A stretch of 64,000 nucleotides of DNA from the NCBI GenBank assembly GCA_023079485.1, contig CM041084.1, positions 134,694,792 to 134,758,791 of the forward strand, given 5' to 3'. The position numbers and the translations under genes are program-made. The notes beneath the pieces are model-generated. The model did not search any database. It saw nothing but the letters and a program-made list of their open reading frames with translations, and was not told the DNA's origin. Below are positions 45,401-57,700 of the stretch, one piece after another. How positions within the stretch are numbered: position 1 is the stretch's first letter; every line of letters begins with the position of its first letter. The DNA is from Archilochus colubris. Lineage: Eukaryota; Chordata; Aves; Apodiformes; Trochilidae.

Positions 45401-48400
45401 ATAGTTATCTGGCTAATACACAGTTGTTGTAGCAGATTGACAAGCAAGATTATTGCAGCTCAATGTAAATCCAGACTATGGAGGTTTTACCAATCCAAAT
45501 TCTGAGGACTTGTAGAGTTAATAAAAACCCTGTTGTGTTTTAATATCCGTGGTGAAAACTTATCACAGGGCAAAGAAAAGCCAGAGGGTAGGTAAGGGAA
45601 ATGAACCCTTCACTGAATGTTGATTACAGGTACAGGACTCATATAGTCCTTACACATGAAAAACATTTTAAAAGCTGAAGTAATATGAGAGGATGCCTTG
45701 ACCAACATCACTGGCTCACCATAGCTCCCTTTGACAACTTATATTAAAAATGGCAACTGTATATCTGTCATTGGCACTTATTACAAGAGAATATAGCCGC
45801 TATAAAGCAATTATGCTTAAATTACATGAGGCTTGAGAGGCAATAAAAACAGTAACATTGGATAAAGTGTTATGAGAATAAGCAGGGCTTCTGAGGTATA
45901 TCAAGAAATTATGATGGCAGCTGTAACCATACACTATTCCCAGCTTATAGTATGCCTTGTTTTAATACTTTATACTGAAAATGTCAGGTTGCTCTTGAAT
46001 CTTGCAGTGACTTTGTGTAGGATTATGCTGACATTTCTGCTCTTTGTCCAGTTCACTATTTTGCCATCTGTTTAAACATGGAATTTACTTTGAACTTCAT
46101 GTCGGTGACCAAATGTTCATCAAACCTATCCATAGCTTCTAGTATCACACCAATGCAGAACCTTAATGTTATTTAAAAATCAAATTCATCTCTGTATTTT
46201 TATGACAAAGCTCAGTTGTTTTCTCTATTATTCCTATTTCTCTCTTATACTTAATGGAAAAGAACAAATTAATAAATCACATTTCAGGATGTTGTACATC
46301 TGTAGATACAGAAGCAGACTGAAGCCTAAAGCACTACAGTTGTAAAAAGCTGGTAAGTTCTACTCATTGAATATTACATAGAGTACTATTTATCTTCATA
46401 AACATTATCAATACTATCCTTGTGTAGGTTCTGGGCTAGAAAGACACTTCTATTGGTGGTCTCCTCCACCTACACAAAAATCAAGATTGGAGAGGAGAAA
46501 AAAAGAGAAAACAATGTTTTCTATAGCTTATGTATGTATTCAATTTTCAAATATTTCAAGGTCTAATTTTCAGGAAGTGTTTAAGGAAGCCTACAGGAAA
46601 GTGGATCTCTTACAGGACTCCCAAGCTGTTTACAGTAACACTTCTATATGACTGAGATATTCTTTAACTGAGAGTCAGTATGCCTCTATTCACTAAAGAA
46701 GCCCTCATGCTCTTTGTATTCTTTTGTTTTGATTTGTGTTTTGGTTATCTCTTCTTGACCTTACATGCTCAAGGAGAGGAAGTTCCTCTTTTATCTCTTC
46801 AGAAAACAAATATTTTCTGTATGTATCTATTCCTCTTTAAGAGCATAGGACATAATAGCCTACATTTAGATTTTCAGTGTTTACTGACCTTTGTCTGGTA
46901 CTTCACATCTTCAGGCAAATGCAAAGCTTGTTTTATGGACCCCATCAACTCCAATGTATTTCATAGCACTTTTGCCTGTCACAGATTGCTTGCAAACATA
47001 TTGCCCTAGGAATGCATACTGGTGTCACATGCATTTAAATATCATAAGTGGTTTTCCTTTTGCAAGAAATTTTGCTGAGGGGAAGGCGTAAGTGACCACC
47101 AAATTTATCTCTTTTCCTTACTTATTGTCAAATATCTTATGTTTATAAAAAAGATGAAATGTCTGTTTACTACTTCTCTAACCAAATATGTTTCTAGATA
47201 TTATGACAGCAACCTGACAAAGCTAATAGTCTTTATCTGCCACATATATAGCAGAAAAATATGGATTATTACCTTCATCATGTATTCTCAGAATAATTAA
47301 AAGGTCTCTTTGGGATTTTGTTCTATGAAGAACAAGACTGTCAAGGCTGTTTATGTATTCCTTCTGCTCATCACAAAACTTCCTTTCATATTTTGAATAG
47401 TTGTTTTAAGAAAAAGTGCCCAATGGTTGATTTGTGGTAGTTTAGTTAAAACCTTCAGCAAAATTAGCACAATGTGAACAGCATCTCCTGCCATAGTAGC
47501 ATACCTCTCAGTAAATAGCCTTCAAAAAAGAAGCTCCTCAGTAGGTTAGGTTGTTTGTATTCGAGATAGTTTTCAATATTCTACTAATTGCTATAGCCTG
47601 TATATTTTAACTGTGCAGTTTCAAGTAAATATGAATGAAAAGAAGTCAAACAATAAAATTAATGTCTACTTTTTCTGCCTTTTTATAATACTTGTCTTCT
47701 ACAACACTTGTAATTACTGGTTTTGCTTTGTGTTAGGGGTCAGTTTTAATATTTTTTTTTCTTCTTAAAAAAAAAAATCAGATTGATACATTGTTATTTT
47801 CCAACACTTCTACTTTGGCTACAATTTGTAAAATTGTACAATTTGTACAGTTTGCAAAATTATAATTTTAGAGACATTTAATGAGATTTCAAAGCACATT
47901 GGGTGGGTGCAAGTAGCCAGAATAGCAGTGGCAGGAAGAATCTTTCTGACAGGAAAATAAAAATTACCATCCATTAGATGATTAGGATGCTTGATTAGGA
48001 GCTTTATTTTACATGGATATAAGTCATAGGTATAGTTTTTTCTTAGTTCTCTGTAATTATAGCTTCTGAGTGGGCTTTGATGCTTAGAAGATGTAGAGTT
48101 AGAAATGCGAAGGAATTAATACAGCCTGAGATCTATGTTAATACATATTGTCATGATTTGAATTGTTTTTGATTTAGCCATGTCTTTATCTTTTTATTTT
48201 CTGTGCCACAAGCTCTTGTCAACTGTTTTTGCTTACTCAGATAATTGAGGAAATATTCTTCCTTCCTGTGTAGCCATATTTGATATCGTGTTTGATCATA
48301 TTTGACTGTCTTTGATCTTTCAAGAAGAGAAAAAATAAAACCTTTGATTAGCTTGTTTCTATTAAGGCCAGTCTCAGAAAGTTTATCTATGGGAGTACTA

Positions 48401-48452
48401 ATGTCAGGAAACTATTAGTGAGATTAGCTGGAAAAGTTTGATCAAGTTCTAA
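42451..48452. other. Unique AT-rich sequence, 6 kb
   Basis: No gene recognised. T-rich text lies at 44212-44265, and a short self-complementary cluster of 'acaatttgtaaaattgtaca' type lies at 47820-47870. The open frames at 42672-42929 and 46680-47009 match no family I know. Confidence 0.5.
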
Positions 48453-48731
48453 AAGCAGAAGTTTAGTTGTTATCCTTCAGAGTTTCAGACAGCGTCAGTC
48501 TCATCCTTGGATGGTGATGCCCTTGAGGGAACAAAGTTCTTGTATGCTGCATCTATAATGGAAAGGGAATCATTAGACCAGGATGGTGGACTATACAAAG
48601 ATTCAAAAATCTCAGATAATTCTGAACTGGATTATATGGCTACTTCCACATTGATAGATGCCTCTACTACAAGGAATAAGTTCCAGTACCTAGACCAGGG
48701 CTTTAAAGTTTTTGTGGTTCACACATCTTAG
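48453..48731 (+). CDS. Candidate exon or decayed coding sequence, unknown
   Basis: A 92-codon open stretch ends in TAG at 48729. It has a possible acceptor inside it (gttgttatccttcag|AG, 48480). From there the translation reads FQTASVSSLDGDALEGTKF and onward through YAASIMERESLDQDGGLY to FQYLDQGFKVF, with a balanced, acidic, soluble-protein composition unlike the AT-driven frames around it. There is no in-frame ATG at the start. After the stop the same frame runs on with only scattered stops (IPELIEPRMVLGCSQ), as a decaying gene would. Frames of this length occur by chance here, and I recognise no family. Confidence 0.15.
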   Translation, partial: KQKFSCYPSEFQTASVSSLDGDALEGTKFLYAASIMERESLDQDGGLYKDSKISDNSELDYMATSTLIDASTTRNKFQYLDQGFKVFVVHTS

Positions 48732-49213
48732 CATGAGAAAATTCCAGAATTAATTGAGCCTCGCATGGTGTTAGGATGCTCTCAGACATAACTGAAAAAT
48801 CAGGGGGTATTTCATTTTCAAGTTTCTGAGTTAAAATGAAGGATAAATCATGCTCCAGCAGAGTGCTTATGATACATACCAGAGGAATTGAGGTGTGACA
48901 GAATCTCTGAAAAGCTCTAGAAGTTCTCAAAAGCACAATATCAGACAGACTAGTGTTAGTTCAGTAAGTAAATCAGAGGGACATGAACATGATGCATTTT
49001 CACCTGTAAACATTATTGAAAGTGTATCTGGAACATACAGAATCAACAACTGCATTTTGATGAATTGATGAATTTTTTTCCTTCCAAGAAGGAGACACCA
49101 CAACAATCACGAGGCTGAGACTTTGGAATGAGCTCAAACACTGAATTATTTCACAGTGAAAATGTTTAGATTTTTTTTTCTATATGGTAGGGAGCACAGC
49201 AAAGAATACCATG
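48732..49213. other. Unassigned sequence after the exon candidate
   Basis: Possibly the eroded continuation of 48453-48731. Nothing else is recognised. Confidence 0.3.
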
Positions 49214-49285
49214 TAATCAGAATGGTTTGCATTGGAAGGGATCTTAACGTTCATCTAATTTAAACCACACCACCATGAAATTGTC
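49214..49285 (-). mobile_element. CR1 LINE 3' end remnant
   Basis: Plus strand 'agaatggtttgcattggaag', 'ggatcttaacgttcatctaa' and a decayed 'accacaccaccatg' match the reverse of a CR1 3' UTR for about 70 bp. Confidence 0.75.
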
Positions 49286-51004
49286 TTCTTCTAGGATTTT
49301 ACTATTTACAAGAAAATACTGCATGCTAAATGAGAATAATTTCCTCAGATTTCCAGGCTCCGTTGCTATACCAAGAGAGGGAAGTTGTGTAGTACAATCA
49401 TGTTACTGCACAGAAGAAGGGCTTTTCTGCAACCAGTAATGTCAAATGTCCAGTAGACAAACCTGGTAAGCAGGCATGATAAAAATTTGAAAAAAATTGT
49501 TTAGAAATATTTAATTTCCTGTATTAATATAATATAGGATGAAAGAATACATCATCAATGTATTCACAGCTAAAATCAAATACTTCCCTCTATGGAAGAA
49601 AAAAAGATCCAAACAACATGTATTTATCAGATCTGTTCCTGACACAAATACAGATGCATGAGGTACATACAGGGAATGTGGTTTCCATCAGACAAAGATC
49701 ATGAAAACCGAAAGAAAAGTCCCATCATTTTCCATGCTTTCTTGTTCAGCATGCCTTTGACTTTTCTTGGAACTAGAAATTATCTAGTCTAATGTCTAGT
49801 GTGTACTTTGTAGATTGTAACTATTAAAATTGATTTGTTTAATCCCATGTATATATCATCTACATAGAAATGTGAATAAATTGCATTGTGCTCAGCAGCA
49901 TAATGATTATTTTTATTTCTGCAATAATTCTGCACTTCAGCACCTGATGTATGTAATTATCAATGGAGTCACACAGCATCATTCTTATTGTAAGATCTGC
50001 TGTTCTTCATATTACAAATAGATTAGGTCTGCCTCAGAAAATTTCTGCATAAAGTTCATAATAAAGTCAGTTTGTTACAGAGATGTTACAATAAATACAC
50101 TCAGAAAAAAAGATTTAATTATATAGCTTTTTTTTTTCTTCAGACCATTAATGACTTTTTCACTCCACTGCTGTGTGATGTCTGTCTCCATGATTTATGC
50201 AGTATTGTCTAAATTGTTAACTGTCTAAGCACAACAAGACTATTGAAGAAATAAACCATAAATTTCTCCATCAATCCTATAAGCTTCACTTAGTCATATA
50301 TGAGGGAATGGAATTTAATCTTGGTCAAAGACAACAGAAAAAAATCAAAGGCAGGTCTGACAATGCTTTGTCTGTCTTATGCCTCATCACCTATAGCCTG
50401 CTGAAAGAACCGAAGGAACCTCAGAGTATTCTGAAATAGAAAAATATGTGACCTTTCTGTTTCTTATTCCACATCTTGCCTGAGGCCCCCTTGGATGGGA
50501 GACATAAACAGAATATGTATCAAAAGTCATGACCTCTCTTTTAACTTTAGGTAAACTGAAAAGTTTTAGTGAAAGCTAAACCCATATAAATGCTAACCTT
50601 GTTATGCTGATGTATTTTCTTCAATATTTTCCTCAAGACAAAAGAAAAATAAAATAAAGTTTCAAATATTAGGAGATTGGAGTTTTTTTAGTTTAGTGGG
50701 ATTTTTAAAAATCTACTAGAAAAATCTTTTCATCATCTCTCTGAAAATTGTACTAGAGTAAAATAGGATAGAAGTAAAGGTTAATCGAATCTATAAAGAC
50801 ATATGGCACATAAAGCTTCTTAATATTAAGTTATCATAATGATGAGAGAAGATTGCCACAATGAATTCATCATTGCCTGGCAATGGTGGTGTCAGGTGGA
50901 GGTATGAGCTAAATTCTGTTACTGTTACTCAGACAGATAACAACAGGTATCTGATGTTCAGAGGGAATCTCCTGTGTTTTGATTTCTACTCATTTTCTCT
51001 CTGA
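49286..51004. other. Unique AT-rich sequence
   Basis: No gene recognised. Confidence 0.5.
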
Positions 51005-51155
51005 CATTGCCTCTGGTTTTGTCACTGGGCACCACTGAAAAAAACCCTGGCTCCATCCTCTTTTGTGCACCCTCCCTTCAGGTATTCATTTCAATGAGTA
51101 AGATGTCCTCTAAGCTTTCTCTTCTCCAGGAACAGTCCCAGATGTTTAGTCCAGT
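51005..51155 (-). mobile_element. CR1 LINE fragment, inverted to its neighbour
   Basis: Plus strand 'cactgggcaccactgaaaaa', 'ctggctccatcctctttt' and 'ctttctcttctccagga' are the reverse of CR1 C-terminal ORF2 and 3' UTR. It has no 3' tip. Confidence 0.8.
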
Positions 51156-51269
51156 GATGAAGTTCTATTACCTGTCTTCACATTTTTTTTTTGTTGGAAG
51201 TAAAGAAGAAGGCAGGGGAAGGGCAAGAGAGCTGATGAGAGTCATGGAAGAAATATTTCATGAGAAGAA

Positions 51270-51575
51270 GCTAAAAACCTGGAACTGGATAATTAGGAGA
51301 AAAGAAGAAGGCTGCGGGGTGATGTTATTGCTCTCTGCAGCTCTCTGAGGAGGGGACATGTAGAGGGAGCTGCTGGTCTCTACTCTCTGGTATCCAGTGA
51401 TGGGATGGTTGAAAGCTGCAACAGGGGGAAGTCCAAACTGGACATTAGGAAGCATATTTTTACCAAGAGGATGTTTGAACATGGAACAGGCTTCCTACAG
51501 GCTTCCTGATTGATTCCACAAGCCTGTCAGTGTTTAAGAGGCATTTGGACAATGCCCTTAACAAAATGCTTTAAT
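51270..51575 (+). mobile_element. CR1 LINE fragment
   Basis: Sense CR1: 'aggctgcggggtgatgttat', 'tctctgcagctctctgagg', 'aactggacattaggaagc' and 'tttaagaggcatttggacaa'. It lacks a clear ATTCTATG tail. It is head to head with the minus fragment ending at 51155. Confidence 0.85.
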
Positions 51576-51625
51576 CTTTGGTCACTCTTTCAATGATCAA
51601 GAAATTGGGGTAATTGTTTAGTATG

Positions 51626-51717
51626 TCTCTTCTCTTCTCTTCTCTTCTCTTCTCTTCTCTTCTCTTCTCTTCTCTTCTCTTCTCTTCTCTTCTCTTCTCT
51701 TCTCTTCTCTTCTCTTC
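51626..51717. repeat. (TCTCT)18 pentanucleotide microsatellite
   Basis: About 92 bp of uninterrupted 5-bp units directly follows the CR1 fragment. It gives a meaningless repetitive open frame (FSSLL units). Its purity implies that it is length-variable. Confidence 0.98.
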
Positions 51718-54700
51718 ATTACTGTATTACAGTTATAAATCAGATCTCTGTTCCTCAACTACCCATCTAGCCTCTGAAAGCATACTTAAGTGCCTTCAGA
51801 GTCTCACTGAGAAACTGACCACAGCTAGGTTGAGGATTTTAATCTGTACATTTTCAAATTAAATTGCACTTTCTTCAGTAGATGTAAACCTACCTACTAG
51901 TCAGCCTGCTCTCCTTATAGAAAATATGTGATCATTGTACAATATAACTTTACAATTATAAGTGGCTTCTGCATCTGTCTTCTTGTATACTGATACTCAG
52001 CTGTGGTATCCTGAGTTTCTTGTGAAAATTTTAGTTGTTCTAGGGAATTTCATATTAGCCCATGGTCAGTTGATGTTGATCACTGTCACCCTGTTAGTTC
52101 TTGCGTATTCTGTAACATGTTTATAAAACTAGTATATTGTATACTGGTATAGTTACTGTGTAACACACATCATCAAGTAGAAACCAAAATAAAGAGAGAC
52201 AACAATGAATACAGAACGGCCCACTGGAAAGGTCACAAAATAGTTCACTTAGTTTTATGTGTCATAGTTGTCTATGACATTCTTGAACCTTCTCAAAAGT
52301 AAATAAAATAGGATTAAATTTAGCAAATACATTTAGGTAACTTGACTCTTAGCTCTCCGGTGCCTAAATGCAAGCTGACATAATTATCCTGAATGAAAAA
52401 AACAAAACAAAACAAAAAGAAAACAGATGTTTTAACTGTGATTTCCAGCACCTCTCAGCTGCTAAAAATCATGTAAGAACGAACAGAGACAGTGCTCTCT
52501 CTATTTTGTTATGTGTCTCTCTGAAAATGTGGTTGAATATCAAATATTTATATTGACTTAGACACATAATTTGCTATCTTATTCTTTAAAAAGTTGTATT
52601 CACAATGGCCTAAATGAGCTATTTCTACTTATGATGCCTCTGGTACTTTGCTGCCTTATGCAACTGGCTACCATACGTATGCTTTGAAGCTGACCTCATA
52701 ACCAGGATGGAAAGTATTTTCAATCTGTCCCACTGATGCTGGGGCATTACAAAAACAGTTTGCAAATTGCATGGAGACCAAAAGTGAGCAGAAAATAGCA
52801 CTACTTACTAAGGAAAAAGGATTTGAATGTTGTTTGTTGAATGTTGGTCTAAAATATATCAGGAGCAAGTTGCAACAATGTAAAATTTAGCTACAGAGAA
52901 GGAAAAAATAAATCAGAGACACGGATCACTGCAACAGGAGGGCCAAAGTTTGTGGAATACCTACTCTTATAGATATTAAAAATCCAGCTAATTTCAAAAC
53001 TAGCCTAAGTCTGAGAAAGCACTTGAAGTTATGTCTTCCACTTTTCTCTTTCACCTTAAGTTATTCTGTGAGTCTGAGTAGGTTTTCCTAAGAGAGGTTT
53101 TAAATTCTGAAATACCTTCTCTTTGGATCTTAAATGGCTTTTGATAGGAATCTGATGTATGTTACCTCTGACCATGTGTGTCTAACAAAGTTTTAGACCC
53201 GTATGTTTTAGGTAGGCCTGTTCTAACTTTTTCTTCTTAACTGAAGAATCTACACTATGACTAAATTGCATCTTGCATAGTTTAAGGATCTCTTTAAACA
53301 CCTTGTTGGACTGATCTTTGAGGTCTGTAAATAGTGAAAAACCTAAAAGAAGATAGATCTACACAAATGCATGAAGGCACTTTAGTGATGTTTTCATTAT
53401 CCATAGAGCTATATAAGAATCCACCCAAGTTACTCAGAAAACAGAGAAGAAAATTAATATTTGCATCATCTTGCTTCAGATATATACATTTTATTCTGGG
53501 TTGTGAAGAGGTAGCTGTTTCTTATTACATAAAAGTAAGCTTAAAAAGAGACATGTATATCACTCTTAAAACACAGCAAAGAAAGACATTGTAGAATAAT
53601 TTCTAGGATGTGGGAGTTTTTTAATTAATGCTTTGTCTGCTTGGATGATTGAAATACCTTTTTTTTTTTTTTTTTTTTGCCTTGAAATATTTCTCTGACC
53701 TCTTAGCAGAACATTTGCAATTCATTATGGTAGAGAAAAATAAGTATGGCTGTATATTCCCATGGAAACTATTCATGACTGCTTGTGCCTGTGGTTCTCC
53801 AAAGGTGGTAGACCTGTGACATGTGAGATCCTCTACTAGCAGTTGCATCTTTACAATGCACAATATGTACAGGAAATACAGGCGCATCTCAAGCTCATTG
53901 ACTTTAGTATAATTTTTTCCCATCAACTTCAATGTTCTGTATGTATTAGTTAAACTTTTTTCTGATTTTTCAATTCATCTGCAAAATTCAACAAAAGCTA
54001 TTCAATGCCATGATAAGCTCTTCAGATAAAGATGTTAGTCTTATCCTTATCCAATTGTCTACATCTAGTGTTTTCTTCCAATAGTGTATGTTATCACCTA
54101 GATTCACTAGCCTGAAAGGAACACATCATAGATCAGAACAATGCACACTAACTGATGTACACAATGTATATTATCCCAAATAATGTATCTGAACAATGCA
54201 TACTAAATGTATCTTTAAATCCAAAACTGAAAATCCCCAAATCTTGAGGTACTAGAGGGTTTAGATATCTATATCTACAGGCTGGTCACATCTCTAAACT
54301 AAGTACATTTATTTTCCATCGTTCTCTGTCAAACCAGTCAGACAAAAGACGATAGGAGATGCTTATATCTTCAAAAGTAAGTTCTGGGGTAAATGCATAA
54401 ATGAGAGGAAATACACTGTCTATGTCCCTACACCTCTTGTCTACACAGTTTGCATGCAGGAGACATAGAGACATAGGGTCAAGTGAGTATCAAGAGGTCT
54501 GTGTCTACCTGTCATTCTCAATAAACTCTTGCTAAATGTGATTTTATTTCATCTGACTACAATCCACTATGCTTTCCTTTGTGAGGTAGGAGTGTCAAAT
54601 GACCAAGATATTAATTTTTTTTTTTTGTTATTATTACCAAGCTTTAGCTGCATGTGGCTTTGATGTCTTGCAAATATGCCTTTAGCACAAGTCCTAAACA

Positions 54701-57700
54701 CTTTTAAGCTTTCTATTTAAAAAAAAAAAGAATATGCACCAAGGAAAAAGTGAAGAGTTTGGAGTATCTAAAACAGAGTTACTCAGTACAAAATACCAAT
54801 GAATTTGGAATTGTCATCCTTGATTACAACCTAATATACAATCTTATGTTGTGTAAATACATATTCAAAGCAAGACTTGTTCGTACAGCCATTTTTAAGT
54901 CTCCACTTAAAATGTTTGGGGTTGTGAAGCACCTTTTACAAAGACACACTTTACTGTACCAGTTTAAAATTTAAATAACTTTTTCTTATAATGTGTTATT
55001 TTTTAAATCTGAAATTCAAGCAGTCCATTTTTCCAGGTTAAATTGCTATGTACTCATACATTTTGTGCTGCTGATTTAGAAATTAATAGCATGCAGTAAT
55101 TATTTTCTAGGTAGAACTATGAGATAGTAATGTTCACACAAGGCTAAATCTGAACAAAGTGACCTAATTTTTCCTTTGGAAAACTGTAATTCCCTTGTAA
55201 CATTTCCATTTCTAAAAGGTTTTACATTTAAGTTGTGTGGTTTTGCACCTGAACTCAAGTTTCCTTAATTCTTTCCCTGCCACACAGACATCTACTCATT
55301 CCTCAAAAGTGCTTCACTGCAAAAACCTTTAGAAATATTTCCCCATTTGTCTTTTACTATCAAACTCACCCTCTTCCACCTACAAATGTTGGAGCAAGTC
55401 ACCTCTCTATGAAATACATTTTCTTTAGCTTCTCCAACAGCAGTGGAAATGGTATTAGTGGGAAGGAGGATATGATAGGAGAGTAGGAGACTGTACACTT
55501 GCATGCCAGCTTTATGTGGAGCTCCCAAAGAGAATGCCTTTTCCCCTGAAATTTGACAGCAAGAAAGCACTAAGAGGAGCAAGACAGAAATTAATATAAG
55601 CATAGTGCCATGGCAAGCACATGAAAACCATTTTGAGGGAATTTCCTTCTTTACCTCTGCACACAGCTGCTAGAGCAGGCTTTTTACTTGTCTCCAAACT
55701 ATGCATTTTTATTTAATTGGTGAGCAATTTTCTTATGAAATATTCTTAGTAAAGCCTTTCGGAAATTTAAACTTTCTAAAATCCAGCTTCCCAGTGAAAT
55801 AACCACAGTCATATCAAAATAAAAGATACCTAATGGCAGCACAAATGGTACCCTAGTGGTTAACACAATCATCATAAAAAACTCATCTTCCAGACTTTCT
55901 GGAGACAAGCTTCAGCGTGTTTTCCCATATCTTTTGTGAACTCCTTTCTGCTATTTATATTGAGCCAGATGTTTTGAAACACCTTCAAGCTCAAGCTAAG
56001 AGCACTAGAACGTATTGGTATTAGCTGAAGGGAAAGGAGCCCAGCTCAGGTCACAAGTAATAGTTCCTGAACACTATGGACTGGAGGACTATGCATATCA
56101 CTCAGTGATAAACTGTGTTATTATTTTAATTCTCTCGTGTCTAGCTACCTCTTTTCCTTAGTGTCACTGTTGTTATTTTATTTTTTTCATTGAATTACTC
56201 AGGCTATATTAAAATACCATTTTCTTTTGTTCTGCTGCCAAATCGTTTAGCTGATAACTTATTGGTCTATGGGGAAGCATCTGTAAAAAGAGTTAGATAT
56301 AGGCATGTATTGGTCTATATCAGGATAATTATTCTGAACTTCATGATATTCTAACTCTGTATCAGTTAAAATATTGCTCTTGAGTCCTAGAAAATAGACC
56401 AGATGATCATGGGAATTTAGTCCTAGGAGTCCATAAAGATCATGTAGTAGGATCATTACTCACTGTAATTGTAGACAGTTGTGGAGCAACTATGGTAAGT
56501 AACCTTGCAAATTAAGTATGTGCTGAATTTTTCTCTCCAAATTGCGACTTTGAAAAGACTGCTTTATTTTTTCATGAGGCAGTTTTTTAATTTACATTAA
56601 TATAACATGCTGTTTTATTGTACATTCTACAGTGTTTTCAACAACTATGGGCTTTAAAATATGTTAGGATGTCAAACTAAATGCTTATAAATAGATGTAT
56701 GGAATATAATGTTAACATCCATGCTGTTTTGACTGACAGAGTGTCATGTAACCTTCAAAAGTTACTGTCAACAGCGGAAAAAAATAGACTCATAGAAGAC
56801 TTATGTTTCCTTCCACATCTTTGTAGTAAAAATGACTGAACTTCTTAAGCTCTGCAAAGGGGGAATGCACTGTCTGATATCTGGCTAAATTCCTTTACCA
56901 TCTTCATTATTTACATGTAATCTTAGAACTGGTTGTACGCTAGAAAGTTATGGCCAATGGTTGAAGATAAATGTGAAATCAAATTTTTTGTCAGACACAT
57001 AAATAAGGCGTTTTATATAATGAATTAATAGTAGCGACATTTTCAGTTAATCATAAATTTAATGATAATGAGCATAAATGCTGTGATAATTTTTGAAGGT
57101 GCTTTTGTTATGCTTATGAATAATTGCACCATTAATATTTTATTTAGAGATATTTGAAGTTCACTTCATCATTGCTAGCAATTATTAAAGATTTTGACCT
57201 TTAATATTGAACTGAAATTCCAATCTGTCCATGACTATAAGGATGGTCTCAGCATAAAAACAGCTTGTGTGGCATTTCATGATTTGACAATAATGAAATA
57301 ACAGCATTTTCAAACATGTTCTCAAAGTCCTTAAATTATTGTCAACTTGAAACCACATGCACTGCTCATTGCTGAGTCTAGTACTTTTTGGAAGGACCAC
57401 GCAAATTTAGCATAGTTTGTCTTTCCATATTTAATTTATTTTTTAAAAAAATTATTTGGATTTAATTTTTTACTGGTACTCTATCTCAGTTTAAATTACA
57501 CTTATTTGAAAAAATTCAAACCCAGTCTGTGAACATGGTTTCATGAATTTTGGTAAGGGAAAATATATAGAATTTTTAGGAGGTATTTATGGGTGGGCTT
57601 TTTGTTGTTGCATTTTGGGTTTTTTTGGTGTGTTTTTAATAAACTGTAACAAAACTGTACTTCAAAGTGGCAAGTTGACAATAGAAAGAAGGCATTTCTC

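Noticed and set aside
46680..47009. A 109-codon hydrophobic plus-strand frame
   Set aside because: Composition follows T-rich DNA; no signal-peptide plus domain logic and no known family.
49330..49420. A cysteine-rich exon (SCVVQSCYCTEEGLFCN) after a 'tttccag' acceptor
   Set aside because: No good donor before the stop, the frame is short, and it sits just after a CR1 remnant. Chance is more likely.
51614..51862. Repetitive hydrophobic protein (FSSLL repeats)
   Set aside because: It is a translation of the TCTCT microsatellite.
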